The notes: generated by a model from the sequence alone, not told the origin. 64,000 nucleotides of DNA from Xylaria sp. FL1777 (GCA_022578965.1 MU400607.1:87161-151160), one strand, 5' to 3'. Shown: positions 21,959 through 34,499, counted from the first letter of the stretch. Numbers and translations: made by a program.

Positions 21959-23863
21959 ATGAGTCTCATTGCGGTGCCAGACGAGGCCGTCGAGGTCGGC
22001 ACCTTCTACAACCCCAATGAGACTTCGTACGAGACACCTTTCCTCTTGTCCTGGGATGAAGTTAAGTGCTCGAAAACACTATAAATCATCTATGAGGAGG
22101 ATGGCTACCTTTCGTGTATAAGACTCACTTGCGATGGTCGAGTTTGTCAATTCGGAAGTCCGCCTCCAGAAGCCGAGATTTCGCGCACGCATCTCATCCA
22201 TATCAATCCGGACCAGTGGATCGAAGGCTTCGAGATCATTATAGGTGATCCGATTGAGAGCCGCGAAGCAGGCCCAGTCGGCGTCGTTAATGTTGATGTT
22301 TGGGTGTACGGGGCGGATATCGAGTATGGAAGCTACCGCCCGAAGGATCGCTTTCATCGCCTTTTCACGCCAGCGGACGGCAAAGCTTTGGCCGGCGTAT
22401 GTGGCTCGTCTAAGGGTAATCGGGTCAGCTCTTTCGCGCTCATGCAGTGTGAGGACGACCAGGGATTTCGCAGGAGGATGGTTAACGATGAACTGACGCG
22501 CAGTCTGTCATGGCTTAATGGATTGCCGCCGCCGCAGGTCCGCGTTCTACCTCACAGCTTGAGAGCCCTCAGCGACGCTCAGCTGAAAGGTTTGCGCATG
22601 GAAGCTTTGCTATTCGGTACTGACGAACAGCACCAAGACCCCTCTACTGCTGCCAACCGACTGGTACGGATATCGGCTTCGGGAGACGCGAGCCGTATAG
22701 AGCTTACCTTCGCTGGCGATTCTAAACGAACAATACGGGCAGTCGGACAGGACCAAAAGAGTCCCCTCAAAAACATGGATATAGACGGACCCGGCGGCGA
22801 AACTATTGTCTCCGTGCTCATGCCTCCGATGCCTAGTGAAAATGCCGATTTCGGGTGGCATGTTCCTCGGTGGTTCGGTGTGGTGACGGATCGTGGCACG
22901 CAGGGAATTTTCGGACAGCAAGCTAGCATTGAACAGGCATGCTCCATCGAACCGCCTTCTGGCTTCGATGTTGTTGGTCTTTTTCTCAGCCCAGCATTCA
23001 TGCAATATTGGACCTTAGGTGCTTTAATCGCACCAACCACTTCACGTTCCACATCAACATCTACAGAGAAGGTTTTACGAGATGAATACGGTCGCATCTG
23101 GGATCCAAATCCGCCGCCGCCAGGCTGGTCTCTTTGCGAGCCGTGTGTGGGCAGTGAAGACAGAGGCATAAGCAATTTCGATCTTGATCCCACGCGGCAA
23201 GGGAGTGAGAGCAAGAGCAAGAGCAATGAATCGGCAACCTACTTAGATCTGATGGAACCCGTTGTCTGTTTTCGGAGTCTTTTAGCGGCGCCTGAATGGT
23301 GTCACCTCGACCAGATAGGTGGGTTTGAAGTGCAATTCGCGAATGGCTCTAGCCGCTTCATTGGAATACCGCTTGGGGACGACCAGGTTCCATTGAACGA
23401 AGAGGTCAGCTATGAAGACTTCCGCGCAGGAGTTACTACTGTAGTAGTAGACGGCCCTCGGATCAGTGGGTCAAAGGTGCATGTAAAAACAAAGAGTGAG
23501 TTGCAGAAGCAGAATAGTGGCCCAGGCAAGGAATGGCATCCCGCCGAAAACGAAGGCACCAAAATCACTGCTATTCACGTATGGGGTAAAGGCTATTTGC
23601 ACGGTATCCAATTCGAAATGGAAAATGGTACAAACTCCCCAAAATGGGGTAGGGCAGGAGGAGAACCTAGTATTTCTTTCAGAGCCAACACTACAAACGG
23701 GGTTAAGCCTCCTTCAATACACGATTCTGCACGGAAGCTGGTGCATGGCGAAGAGAAGGCAGAGTCTATCCAGGGCATCGTGGGCTTGAAGTTTGTTATA
23801 CGTAAGGGCAGTGGTTTTAGGGGGGACATACCAGGACCGGTCATGGTACAAGGATTCCGCTAG
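21959..23863 (+). CDS. Unknown fungal protein with repeated beta-rich modules; stop or tiny intron near the 5' end
   Basis: The frame opens with ATG at 21959, meets an in-frame TAA at 22082-22084, and then stays open in the same frame to 23863. There is no usable ATG until about 22443, yet the segment between reads as good coding sequence, so the upstream ATG is probably the real start. A donor-like GTTAAGT at 22061 with acceptors ending at 22096 or 22099 would remove the stop and keep frame, but would be an intron of only 36 or 39 bp; otherwise this is a nonsense allele. The encoded protein is about 620 aa. It contains three loosely similar beta-rich modules (about residues 60-160, 225-320 and 435-570); the last contains IHVWGKGYLHGIQFEMENG, which recalls jacalin-type beta-prism folds. 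No enzyme motif is seen. Function is unknown. Confidence 0.6.
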
Positions 23864-24539
23864 TAGTATATGGCCAAGTTGCGACTCAAATAGTACACAG
23901 CAGCCGACAGGAAGATGAGAATATGCAGAAAGATGCTCACAAAAAGGCAAGACATCATCTGCCCTCCTCATGTCTCAAGCGTATGGCATACAATTACGTA
24001 CATACGAGCTCGTTTGGACGTTAAAACATAAGACTTAATTTTCCACTGCGGTCTACCAAATACGAACTAATTGACCTGTAACTAACGAGATGAGAGGCTA
24101 TCTTCGCACTGGCCCTTTTTAGAACATGGGCAACAATCCATATAACCCTCTCTCGTCATGACAAGGTGCGGCTAGGGTAAAATGAACCTTTAATAATTCC
24201 AGAAGAAATCGTGCTGATACTATTGAGAATCATATTAGTCTTCAAGTGTTGCCGTTGAAAGATTCGTTTCCAGTTTAATGTCCATGTTTTCATTTCCATT
24301 TTGTAAGGTCACTTTTAGTACTCATGCTAGTCTATAAAATAGTGTATAAATGTAACCAATATTAAATGATATAATTATAATTTAGTATTAAAATAATACT
24401 TGAAGCTTCCATATAGAGTCTTCATCTTCATATGCGAACTGTCCGTTTTCATAGGTAGGTGCAAGGGGGGGAAATAATGAAGAAAGAGAATGAAAAACAT
24501 GTCAGTATATAATTTTCCTTACAGTATACCCGAGACTTC
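23864..24539. other. Intergenic between convergent genes
   Basis: No coding frame is supported. The part 24180-24420 is A+T-rich, as expected for the 3' flanks of the two genes that converge here. Confidence 0.45.
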
Positions 24540-27500
24540 TCACTTGCCCAAAATTCTCTCGCCCCTGAATCTGCTTGCTGGCCAACCCTGCATTGTCTCG
24601 CCCTGCTCGACGACGTCTCCTGCCATGACTAGAGTATTTTCCAAGAGACAGCTATCTTTCTCCATTTTCGCACCACTTAGCAGTCGACTATTAGTTCTGA
24701 GCACACATCTATCGCCCACATGAAGCCGATTCAGATCGAACTTGCCACGGGTATTAATGTGTCCAACTAGACTTGCGTCATCCACAACCACTCTATCACC
24801 CATATCCAGGAGATCTGGCTCCGTGAATAACAAGCTTGGGCGTCCGCTCACAAACAAGGCGCAATCTCGCCCAATCTTTGCGCCCAATGCTCGGAAGTAC
24901 CAGGTCATATATGCTGTGCCCGTAAGCAGCCCAAGAATGCCGTGACCACCAAAGCAGTGTCGCCGGATTCGCTCAATAGCCATAAAGAGTTGCCATCGTT
25001 GGCAATAGCTGCTCTTGTCCCAGTCAAAGTTTCCAGGCTGTCGGCGACCCAGTAGTATCCACTTAGCCGCTATGACAAACCCGATAGCAATGACACTCTG
25101 CACCGCCATGAGAACAGATAGGAGAGCGGAACACAATGAAAACAGAATAAAAGAGTCGTACCAATTACCATTTCCGAGCCACGGCGTATTCTCAAACACT
25201 AGAGCTACAACTTGTATGGAGGAGATCGACGCAGCGGTCCAGTAGGCGTGGGTAACGATGATACTTATAGACGAGTATAAAACGACCATCCACTGGCGCC
25301 AAACGAAGTATGGTGCCTTATGCTGATAAAATGCTCTGCCGAATGGTGATATGGTATCATAAGCTAATTCAGAGCCCAGGATACTAGCCACCACACCATT
25401 ACTAGAGCTATCAGTTGCGACGGCTTCGTTGTCATACTCCTTTTCGGGGCTCCTATCGTGACATATAGATATGGTGACTATGGCATTAGACTTCTGAGTC
25501 TCCCCTGGGAAGAGGAGCTGGTTTGACTTTCCGAAATCTGGGAACTCGGTCACAGTGCTTTTTTCTTCACGTGGGCGAACCCCGAGGAAGACAGAATCGC
25601 CGCCTTTGGAGCCCACGTAGATGCCGCCGGGTTCATATGCCTTGTCTCGTTTAGTAAGACACCCACTACCCAGTGTCGCCTCTGCTCCAACGACGATCCC
25701 GGGAAACGCGACGACACGATCTGCTATCATAGCGCCGTCCTTGATCGTAATGAAATCGGAACCGATACCGTCGACAGTGATAAGATGGCTTCGTGACCCA
25801 AAGACGACGTCGTTTCCGATATCAATCAGTTCATAATCGCCGATACTCGGACCTGTCCCAGGCCAATATACATAACGACCGACCTTGCCACCAAGCAGCC
25901 TAATCGCCATGCTGGTCGCCTCGTAATGCTGACCAAAAAGCTCCGTAAGCTCAGATAGGCTCGAATTCGGCATCAGAGACTTCATAAGTGCCATCCTCCA
26001 CCGGTCAACGTTACCTCTCTCTTGTATTGCAGTCGGGCGCAGTGGGCCAAATATGACAGCAAGAAGATTCCTAACAATGACCACGAAAATAAAAACGAAA
26101 ATCGGACCGAAAAACATGCGTAGAGATCGAGCAAGGTAATACCATCCCACTCTTTCTCCTTCGGTGAACCAGTGAATGACTCTGATTAACATGCTGCGCA
26201 TATGCTGGGCTTCGCTTTGGACAAGCCCGATGAGGCCCAGCAGCCAAGGGATGTTGTAGAGAAATATAAGAGCGATACGAAGAGGGAAAGTTAAGAACAG
26301 CAAGAGGGCCCAATGTGACTTTGGGGCTTTCGTAGCAGACAGGTCACGGTTTGCTTCGCTAGTATCTTGGAGCTCCCAGGAAGATGACCTGGCGCCAACG
26401 CATGCAGAAGCTGGGACAATCGCCCCAGGAGCGATGACGGAGCCCACTCCTACTGATGCGTCCTTTCCGATAGTGATCTTCCCAAGATACATGGTAGTGT
26501 TTCTCTCGCCAGTCATTGGGCGTACAGTGCACTCATCAAGAGTCTATTGATACTATGGTTTAGTGGTTACCCTGCAAGAATAATAGGAGGTCTCAGGGGT
26601 TCGGTGTATTAATAAGCAACAGAAAAATACGGAATATTGCTATGAAAGGAGAGCCCAATAAAAAAGAATGTATTTGGAAAGTTACTTACAACATTATCAC
26701 CAATTTCGAGAAGATCCCACTCACCTAGCCGCGCATTTTTGATCGTAACACCAGACCCGATCTTAGCGCCCAGGAGTCGGTAATACCATATAGTCGACAT
26801 TTCCGTCCAGCCAAATATCCCCTTCCCAGAGATCATGACGATCTTCTGAGTCATCCACCATCGAGTATGGTATGGCCCCCACATAGGATATAATCCCTCC
26901 TTGAAGCGGCCGATGATGAGCCATTTTGCTATAATTCCGACCCAGGGAATGACAACGCTGGAGGCTAGCCGAGCGAAGATGGTACTCACTGCCACATTAA
27001 CAAGCCTACCTATGATGGTCTCGCTAGTGCGGAAACCCAGTAAGTAGATCAAGGAGTATATGAAGAGCGTCCATGAGAGGGCTCGTCGAAGCGGGTAGAT
27101 GAGCATTATAGGAGTAAGTTGAAGCAGGAGGAGGTAAGGGTTCGTAGAACTATACATCTTCTGAGCCTCAAACTGAGGTTTGTCTTCATCTCGAGGGCCG
27201 CTTGCTTCTCGATTCGAAAGCTCCTCGTCGATGTACTCACACAGTTGGCGAACTGATCCATGCTTAAAAATAAATTCGATCGGAACTCTGACTCCAAATT
27301 CAACGCGAATGGCAGATAAGAGTTTCCCAGCTTTTAGAGAATCACCACCGAGTTCGAAGAAATCCTTGTGAGGAAATACATCCTTGATACGAAGTTGAAG
27401 TAGTTCCGCGAACACGCGGGTGAGCTTCAAAGCTGTCGTATCGGCAAGAGTTGTTGTTTCCGAGAGTTGTGTCTCCTTAACCATTTTAGCGAGGGAAGCT

Positions 27501-29605
27501 TGGTCGAGATCCCCCTGGGTATTGCGTGGGAAAGGCTTCGGAATAGTAATGATTGAGTGGGGAACTAAATACCCATCTATCATTTCGAATAGTTTGCTGA
27601 TTAGGGATTCTCCATCCTCCTCATCGGGTATCTCGCCGCTGTTGGCCTTAGGCGCCAAACAGGCTGTCAGAAGTCCTGTTTCCAATAGCACTTCAATATT
27701 TATCTCAAAGTCTAGTGGAAGAAGATGTCGGATTTGACTATGGGCCGTATGCGGCGCTATGAGACATGGTGTCGATGGAATAGGAACAGATATGTCGGTC
27801 TCCGCCGGAGGACATTGTGCTAAAAGATGTCTTTTGGAGAATGGCGTATAGTCGTCTATACATGGTATATCCAGTCGCTCATCAAGCTTTATTCGGAGGA
27901 CCTTGTTGTTTCGCTTCGGCACGTCGTCCATGTAAACGATCACCACCGGCCATTTGGCCTGCTGCAGTGATGACCTCAAGGATTTATGCAGGCACCGAAG
28001 ATCAACCCTTGGCTTCCCAGGTGGTGTTACGAGGACGACCCCAACCGCCTCTTGGAGTGTTTCATGACGGACGGAGAAGGCTAATGCTTGGGAAATTCTT
28101 TGAAATGTTGGCGAGTCTTGTTGTGCCGCTGCCGTAATAATCGCGTTCTCCACTTCAAACGGTGAGATTATCTCACCGCCTCGATTGATGACTTCCTTAT
28201 TTCGCCCAGTGATGTAGAGATATCCGTCTTTATCCAGGTATCCCGTGTCACCAGTGTCGAACCATCCTTCAGAATTGAATGATGACTTATCAAGTGAACC
28301 ATCAGCTCGAAGATAACCTTGAAATAGGGGGCCACCACGAAGACAAATCCGACCGGGTTCGAAAGAGGGTACTTCATTATCCGTGGTATCCATTATTAAT
28401 AGTTCAGGGCCTGTGACTATCCCGGAAGTTCCTGGGCGGTCTAAAGAATATGATAGAGACGGAGTACTAATTGGCATACACTCCGTCATACCATAGCTTG
28501 GGAGCACAACACATTGAAAGGTGTCTCTTATCTGTTCCGCCAGAGCCGGAAGAAGACCTCCTGCTGCGTTACAAACGAGACGGATTTGACTGCGGAATTA
28601 GAGGTTAGGAAACTTTCTTATTGGTTATATGTAAGGAAATAGGTGGAGTATAAAAAGCTCCTTGGTGTCGCTCTAAACCGGAGCCCTGCAAAGGATCAGA
28701 GTAAAGAGAAATTGCCACAATACTCACGATTTTTCCAAAGCATCGACTCTGTTACTTCTTTCACCCAGTATCATCGAGTGCATGGTAGGTGATGCATAGT
28801 ACCAGGTAGGTTGAACATCTTCAAGCTGGTCCCAAAACAGGTTTGGGTCAAAGTTTGGGCAGCAAATAGTTGAGCCTCCTGAAAACAAAGGGGCGAAAAG
28901 ATTTCGAATTATGCCGCCACTGACACTTCATCAGTTCTCAGGTTCAACTAGTCGAGGGTACACTTACACATGATATAACGGCATCATGTTTAGACAGATG
29001 TCGTTCTTTGTCAAACCCCATGAATCGATGACAATTCTAACACCATTGAGGATTGTCCCAACGGTGATCGGAACCAACTTTCTATTACCACTTGTTCCAC
29101 TGGTGAAAAGAATCATTGCAATGTCTTCTGGTCGATTAGGGGTTGGACATTCTGAGATTGGGGTAGGTTTAGAATTTTTGACTTCAACCCGGATTTCCGG
29201 CTCATTGGTCTCATCGACAAGAAAGATATCAAGACCGTTGCGGTCAAGTTGTAGCGTAGATACGTCCGGGACACAACTTATGATGGCACTAGCCCTAGAC
29301 AGCTCAATATCAGCTTTCACTTGATCTGGGCCTGCGCCTGGGTTGATAGGCGCAGCAATATATGAATTGGATACAGCAACGATGGTAGCCGCGAGGAGTG
29401 GTCCGTTAGGGAGGATGATTGCAATAACTGGTTTTCTAAGAAACCCATTATTTGCTGTAGACACATCGAAGCGTCTTACGAAGTTGTGAAGCTCTCGGTG
29501 AGTGATTGGATGCTTGAGACTGGAATATCTGAGAGCTGGTTTGGAGTTCAACTGGAGACAGTCCAGTAGACACGCCGGTTGCAGACTGCTGAATCGTCCT
29601 GACAT
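24540..29605 (-). CDS. NRPS-like synthetase: adenylation, carrier, then three membrane/beta-helix blocks (poly-lysine-synthetase type)
   Basis: Spliced as complement(join(24540..26543, 26690..28589, 28728..28919, 28968..29605)), 1,577 aa; introns of 146, 138 and 48 bp are GT-AG and frame-consistent. Residues 1-515 are an AMP-binding adenylation domain: core A3 motif FTSGTSGNRK near 167-176, YGMTE, GWFDTGDTGY, and the catalytic-lysine tail RNNKVLRIKL. A second AMP-ligase-tail-like segment (IPKPFPRNTQGDLDQ, near 625) precedes the carrier domain, whose phosphopantetheine serine lies in FFELGGDSLKAG (Ser693). The rest holds three blocks, each a pair of membrane helices followed by a left-handed beta-helix (hexapeptide) domain, e.g. 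YYRLLGAKIG and WYFRALGAKIG. This A-T-(TM2-C)x3 plan is that of epsilon-poly-L-lysine synthetase (Pls) and the NRPS-terminal-domain family. The amino-acid substrate is not predictable here. The start is the first ATG; upstream in-frame codons lack one. Confidence 0.9.
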
Positions 29606-30094
29606 TTTCAAAGATGATACCAACGAGGCAATGATTGACTTGCAGAGTTGGTGTTTTCGTATAATTGTTGCTTTTATATATGTGATACCCTGTTCAGTTA
29701 TGGAATATTAGACTAATTCGTCCGGTACACGAGCTTGAACCCAAAATTTCCCCTTTCTCATATTCCTAAAACTCCCAATTGATCGTCACCTGAGTTACAC
29801 CTGAAGTATCAATGATAGCCTAGGTTCTTGTAGTGACGCGCAATCGATGACTATGCCGTCTTGTACACAGGTATAGCTATTTCTGGATGATTGTCCTGTC
29901 CTGTGTACTGAGTTGAACGTAAGGAACTGTGGTTAGAGCATCTGAGCTGTAGATTAGATGCTTAGAATAGGATTTAGAAACCTCTTGGCCAGGTCATATA
30001 AGTAGTACTATCTCTCCACCTCTAATCATACCTCCGATGTTCCTGTACCATCCCCGGGAAAATGCCGCAAGTTCGTCAACACTTATCTCTATCA

Positions 30095-30298
30095 TTACGC
30101 ATCTAAACACGTTGACAGGGCTTTATGCTTGTTAGCGGCATCGTAAACTACGACGCCAGCTCCGTCCGCACCAAAATAGAAGGTGCCGATATCTTTGACC
30201 ATCCATGAGTGGAAGCACCCCTCTCCAGTCGGTCGACGGCCAACACCTTTCCACCAATCCATGAGATAGAGCTGTCCGAATTTGGAGTACAGGGGCAT
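30095..30298 (-). pseudogene. Possible isolated coding remnant, unrecognised
   Basis: A 67-codon leftward frame begins with ATG and has natural-looking composition (segments such as LYLMDWWKGVG and VKDIGTFYFGADGAG). Adjacent frames upstream hit stops within a few codons and no partner exon is obvious. It may be a surviving exon of a lost gene. No family is recognised, and chance cannot be excluded. Confidence 0.25.
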
Positions 30299-31904
30299 TT
30301 ACACAGACGTCAAACTCACCGCCGAATCACGTCAGATACTTTGATTCTTCGGGTTTTGGTCCTCTATGACACTCATCAGCAAGACTCTCGCTACTATGGC
30401 TACCCTTGACAGCTTCCAAATTCGTGGCATGGCCTACATGGAGGTTTATTCTGGGTAGTTTTAATGCTATTTCTTTTCCTTTTTTTTAACTATTCATCCA
30501 TACAGAGCAAGATTATCATTTCAAGAGTTACCTATCAAGCTTACGTTCGAACTTTAGCTTTTCCCTCAAATACTCGCAATTTCGCCCTGCACTATAGATA
30601 TTTAACGATTAATAAATAGCCATATTCTTTCACAACGAGCTATATGCTTGTAAAGCATTGTCAAAGGCGCAGAGACCATCAGAGTAGAAGTGCAAATTAA
30701 GATACAGTAGTTCGTGCCAAGAAAACCACCTAACAACCAAGCTATTGCCAAGTGTCTTAGCAGAACAGGGGTTGGTTGCGCCGCATATCTATAAACTTGC
30801 TGCAAATACAGATACGGAACTGTCTCTCTGTTACAGTGCAGGATTTTTAGAGTAGCTTCCCTTCGTGAGTGGTTTATTTTCTATAGTAAAGGGTTCGCGT
30901 TGAAGCAAGTACCAATATTGCGACCATCTCAGATATGTACAAATTAAGCTCAATTGTAGGAAATGAAGTACACGTAATAGTCATTATAATTGTAACACGG
31001 TAGCTAATGTCAAAGCTTACCAAGATTACTTAATACGTAGATAATTGGCTATTTTCTTAATTTTTGTGACCAGGATCGAGATCTGTTCTTATCCTATAAT
31101 GCGAGAAATTATTGTAGTGTTACATATGTCACCCACCCCATTCATCTCCACCTTACTGCGTAGGACTGCATAGGCACTCAAATACACTAGACCTGCATAT
31201 ATCAACACACCTAGCGGCTCTTTTCGGCAATCGAAAGTACTTCCCTACAGCCCGATCTTTCCGATCTTTCCCCGTTGCCCTTGGTATATACGAGACGCGC
31301 GGCAGTATATCTTATCTTCTGAGAATCAAAGTGTTCGGCGATCGGAAAATGAAAGTAAACTTAGCCCAGGGTTAAACTACCAGGGCCCTAATAAACTCTC
31401 AGTTAACGTGGCCGGAACAATGAAGAGTACGTATATAATGGCCTATTACACACTGCCAAGTCACTTCATTACGTCTACAGGGCGCATTTAATTTAAGACT
31501 TCAGACTTGGAGTAAACGTGCTAGAGTAGTACTAATGAAGATTATCTGTAAATTTGTTTTGAAGACGTGTTCATTTGGAGGTCATGAGAACTCCTCGAGT
31601 GCCTAGATAATTATAGTCTCAGGTTTGGCATGTTGGGGAAATCCGCATTCAATATCAAAGGGGGAAAAGGCAAATAAGATGCTTAGTATCGCGTAAGTCA
31701 TCATACCAAGAATCCTCATGGCTTAAGCTAGTCCACGATCATCGTCGGTCTGGCAGATGCTACTTTCTGAAGAGCATGAGATGTTTCCGAGGCGTTTAGC
31801 CTGAGAAAGAAAACAGTTTCTCGACTATGGGCAGCAGGAATTGTCTGATTCGAGTCCAGTACGTTTAGGCTATTCAGGGTTTAAATGTGAACTTATTGCT
31901 AACT

Positions 31905-32330
31905 CTAGACAGTCAAGTGGTCGACTAGATAGCGTTCTGCTTTTGGCAGTGTAACGGTATATTACTGCAGTTGCATTTCGTGACACGGCCTCTGAGGCCT
32001 TGTCCATAATCCGAGCATCATTACCCTAGTTCTCCTCGAGGTGCATACCCAATTCTCTGAAGGCTACGACCCCAGAGACGTAATCCTCGCCCTAAAACCG
32101 AATAATGGACGCTAGCTCCGTCCGTATCATGGTTGCTGGGTTGATGTCGTCCTTCTCCGCAAGACCACCGGGAAGGGCCTTGAGATAGGCGCCACTGGGG
32201 ATTAGGGACGAGATCCCAGCATGCCTATTCCAAACTCCCACATGAGTTAGGTTGTGCTACGAATGAGTCTCTTAGGAATTTCCTACTCGTCGTGGGAGTT
32301 GGTCGTTGAGATAAGTATGAGCGCCGCTCC
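31905..32330 (-). pseudogene. Decayed gene fragment with several in-frame stops
   Basis: On the minus strand one frame reads continuously as protein-like sequence for about 140 codons, interrupted by stops. Recognisable stretches include SGAYLKALPGGLAEKDDINP, ATMIRTELASIIRF, GEDYVSGVVAFRELGMHLEE and DARIMDKASEAVSRNATAVI. Two of the breaks are TAG codons, each directly followed by a glycine codon, and more stops lie at the upstream end. No intron borders explain them. The family is not recognised. The even amino-acid usage argues that this was once coding; the stops argue that it is now dead. Confidence 0.5.
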
Positions 32331-33936
32331 TTTCGAGGCGCTACATATGAAGCTAGAAGCTTACAAACGGAAATTTAAAATCTACTGGTTAGGCAACTAG
32401 GAAGACATTATGCGCCTTGACTAAATTGACTATCCAACGTATGATAAATTATTCCAAATTCCCTCTCCTCACATCAGAACTGTGAAAAGTGAACTTCGAC
32501 AAGCCCATCCGGATTTTCACCCGTATTACTCGGTCCCGCCGCCTTCAGCTCTATTCAGACAAAGGATATATGCCACCCATAGATCCAAGCAAGCGAATGA
32601 GGATATATGAGCTCAGCACGGGGACAAAGCTTTCAGATTGTCAATTTAGTCTGCAAACACAGCTGCAGGCTTGTTCGGACTGGGTTTCGGCGAATTCTCG
32701 GTGTGCTTCCTCCGTGTAAGGGGTGTCCCGGGTCATGCTTCTCGTTGTTTTTGGAAATGGTACATACACCCTCGACCTCTGGAGAATGCGGATGGCTTCT
32801 ATGTATCCTGAGATCCGGTGTTGCAGTTCGCGCTTATAGCTACCAAAACTGCAACGTCATGAGGACCATGGGTCACAAGCCTGGCCTTGAGCCGGTAGCA
32901 TACAATGATGACGTATGGGCAATAGATATCATTGGAAGATTAATCAGTGTCTAAATAGAGTTCTATCATCGATCCAAGTGTCTATCAAATGCCTCTTAAA
33001 TGTCGTTGGTGAAGGCGAGCGCATGTCCACCCGAGGAATACAACTTAACCGTCTTCGCTAAACGTAATCCAGGGGCTTTTAATGATTATAGAGCCCATGT
33101 TAGGCAAAGAAAAGGTAGCTTGCATAGAATAAAACAGTTATTTAAGCTAACTCTAAGTTTCTACTCATTGATGAAACCCTTTCCAAGCTGATCGTGCGCT
33201 ACAGCTTTCGCATTTGTGCGGATGATGACTAGCTACAAAGTCTATAGCTGCTTCGCAGTCTAGAAACGCCGTGAGCGATCTTGTCGTGTCCCCTTGAACA
33301 AGGCTGGCATTCGAGAAGATTTTCCATCTTTACCAGATTAAACTTCTCTCCGTTTCAAGGAACGACTTTGTCTATTACATGAAGACTAATTAGTCATAAG
33401 AGACCGCTTCAATAACCATTTTCTCATTACCCACAGTATAATAATTAGAGGTCTTTCTGAAAGTAACCAACTTGTAGGTCTAATGAAAGACAGCTAGGAA
33501 TTACACTAGCCAGAAATATCGAGTATGGCTTAAACAGAGCCTTTACGGCTAGTTCCTAGTCATATGAAGTGCACGTTCCCGTCGTACGGTAACGTGGGAT
33601 CATCACTAGGACCATCTGCATACAAACTAAATCTCGCGCACAGATACTACATGAACGTCACCGTCGCCATGCGGGAATCGAATCTACCTAACGTGAGACT
33701 ATACCTTAACATCAGCTAAAGAAATTCTCTAGCCTTAGAACACCACCACAACGAGACCGCGGATGCCTCCCGCGGAGATCTACGACGTGGCAAGAAAGCC
33801 AGCGCGACTGAGGCAGTTCGGGACGAGATCACGATTTCGAATGCATAAAACGCTCTTCCTACCTGCTTCTGAAACTGGGGTTACCTCCTCCTCCTCCTTC
33901 CTCTTCGTTTCGTTCTGATTTGACTTGTTCCCAGCT

Positions 33937-34118
33937 GAGCTAGCCACTGGAGGGGACCTCTCGCCGTGATAATTCGTCCAAGAAGACGATACGCGGGACA
34001 TACGGCCGAGCACGAGAGGAACTTCGTGCAGATCCTGTCTGCGGCGCTGCGGGTGTATGGTATGCCGACACACGCGGTTCTCGATATGCGCAGGAATGCT
34101 ATGAATACGTTGGGGTAG
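33937..34118 (+). other. Candidate coding exon without its own start
   Basis: A rightward open frame of about 60 codons ends in TAG at 34116-34118. Its last 40 residues have the look of an amphipathic helical protein (HERNFVQILSAALRVYG is part of it). It lacks an ATG, so it would need an upstream exon; a short frame starting at 33762 is nearby, but no junction joins the two in phase. Treat it as a lead only. Confidence 0.2.
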
Positions 34119-34499
34119 TCTTGGGACGGGTGGTGTAATGTTAGCGATGCCGGTTTATCATTGCGTCTGTCTGAGTGAAACGTCCTGGAGATTGGGATGG
34201 TTTAAGTAGTGGGACGGGGGAGATGCGGTGGGATACGCGATGAAAAGTGCGTTTAGGCTGCGGAGAGGGATGCTTGGTTTCAGTGAGTCTTCGGGATGTC
34301 GGCTAGGAAGGAAGCTGAGGGTGTTCGGTGGTTTCTTTTTTACAGTAGGTGAATACAGGGGTGGCGACAATTGTAAGAAATAAGATGAAAACGGATATAC
34401 GTGATGTAGAAAGAGCAAAACTTCAATATATATATGTGTACGAAGAATACAAACGTAGTCCAAATCGCATTGTTGTATTCAGGAGATCGTGCTCCCTCT

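Noticed and set aside
18594..29605. Secondary-metabolite gene cluster around the NRPS-like gene
   Set aside because: Neighbours (unknown protein, PAF-AH-like hydrolase, beta-module protein) lack tailoring enzymes, a transporter or a pathway regulator next to it; the large gap on the 5' side also argues against a cluster.
31795..31870. tRNA-like B-box (GATTCGAGTCC)
   Set aside because: No matching A-box or cloverleaf could be folded around it, so it is probably chance.
32489..32954. Two rightward frames of 76 and 115 codons
   Set aside because: Overlapping frames, no recognisable motif, unusual composition; not supported as a gene.
34158..34463. 101-codon leftward frame downstream of the methyltransferase
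   Set aside because: Ser/Pro/His-rich low-complexity translation of C/T-biased DNA with no domain; probably a 3' flank.
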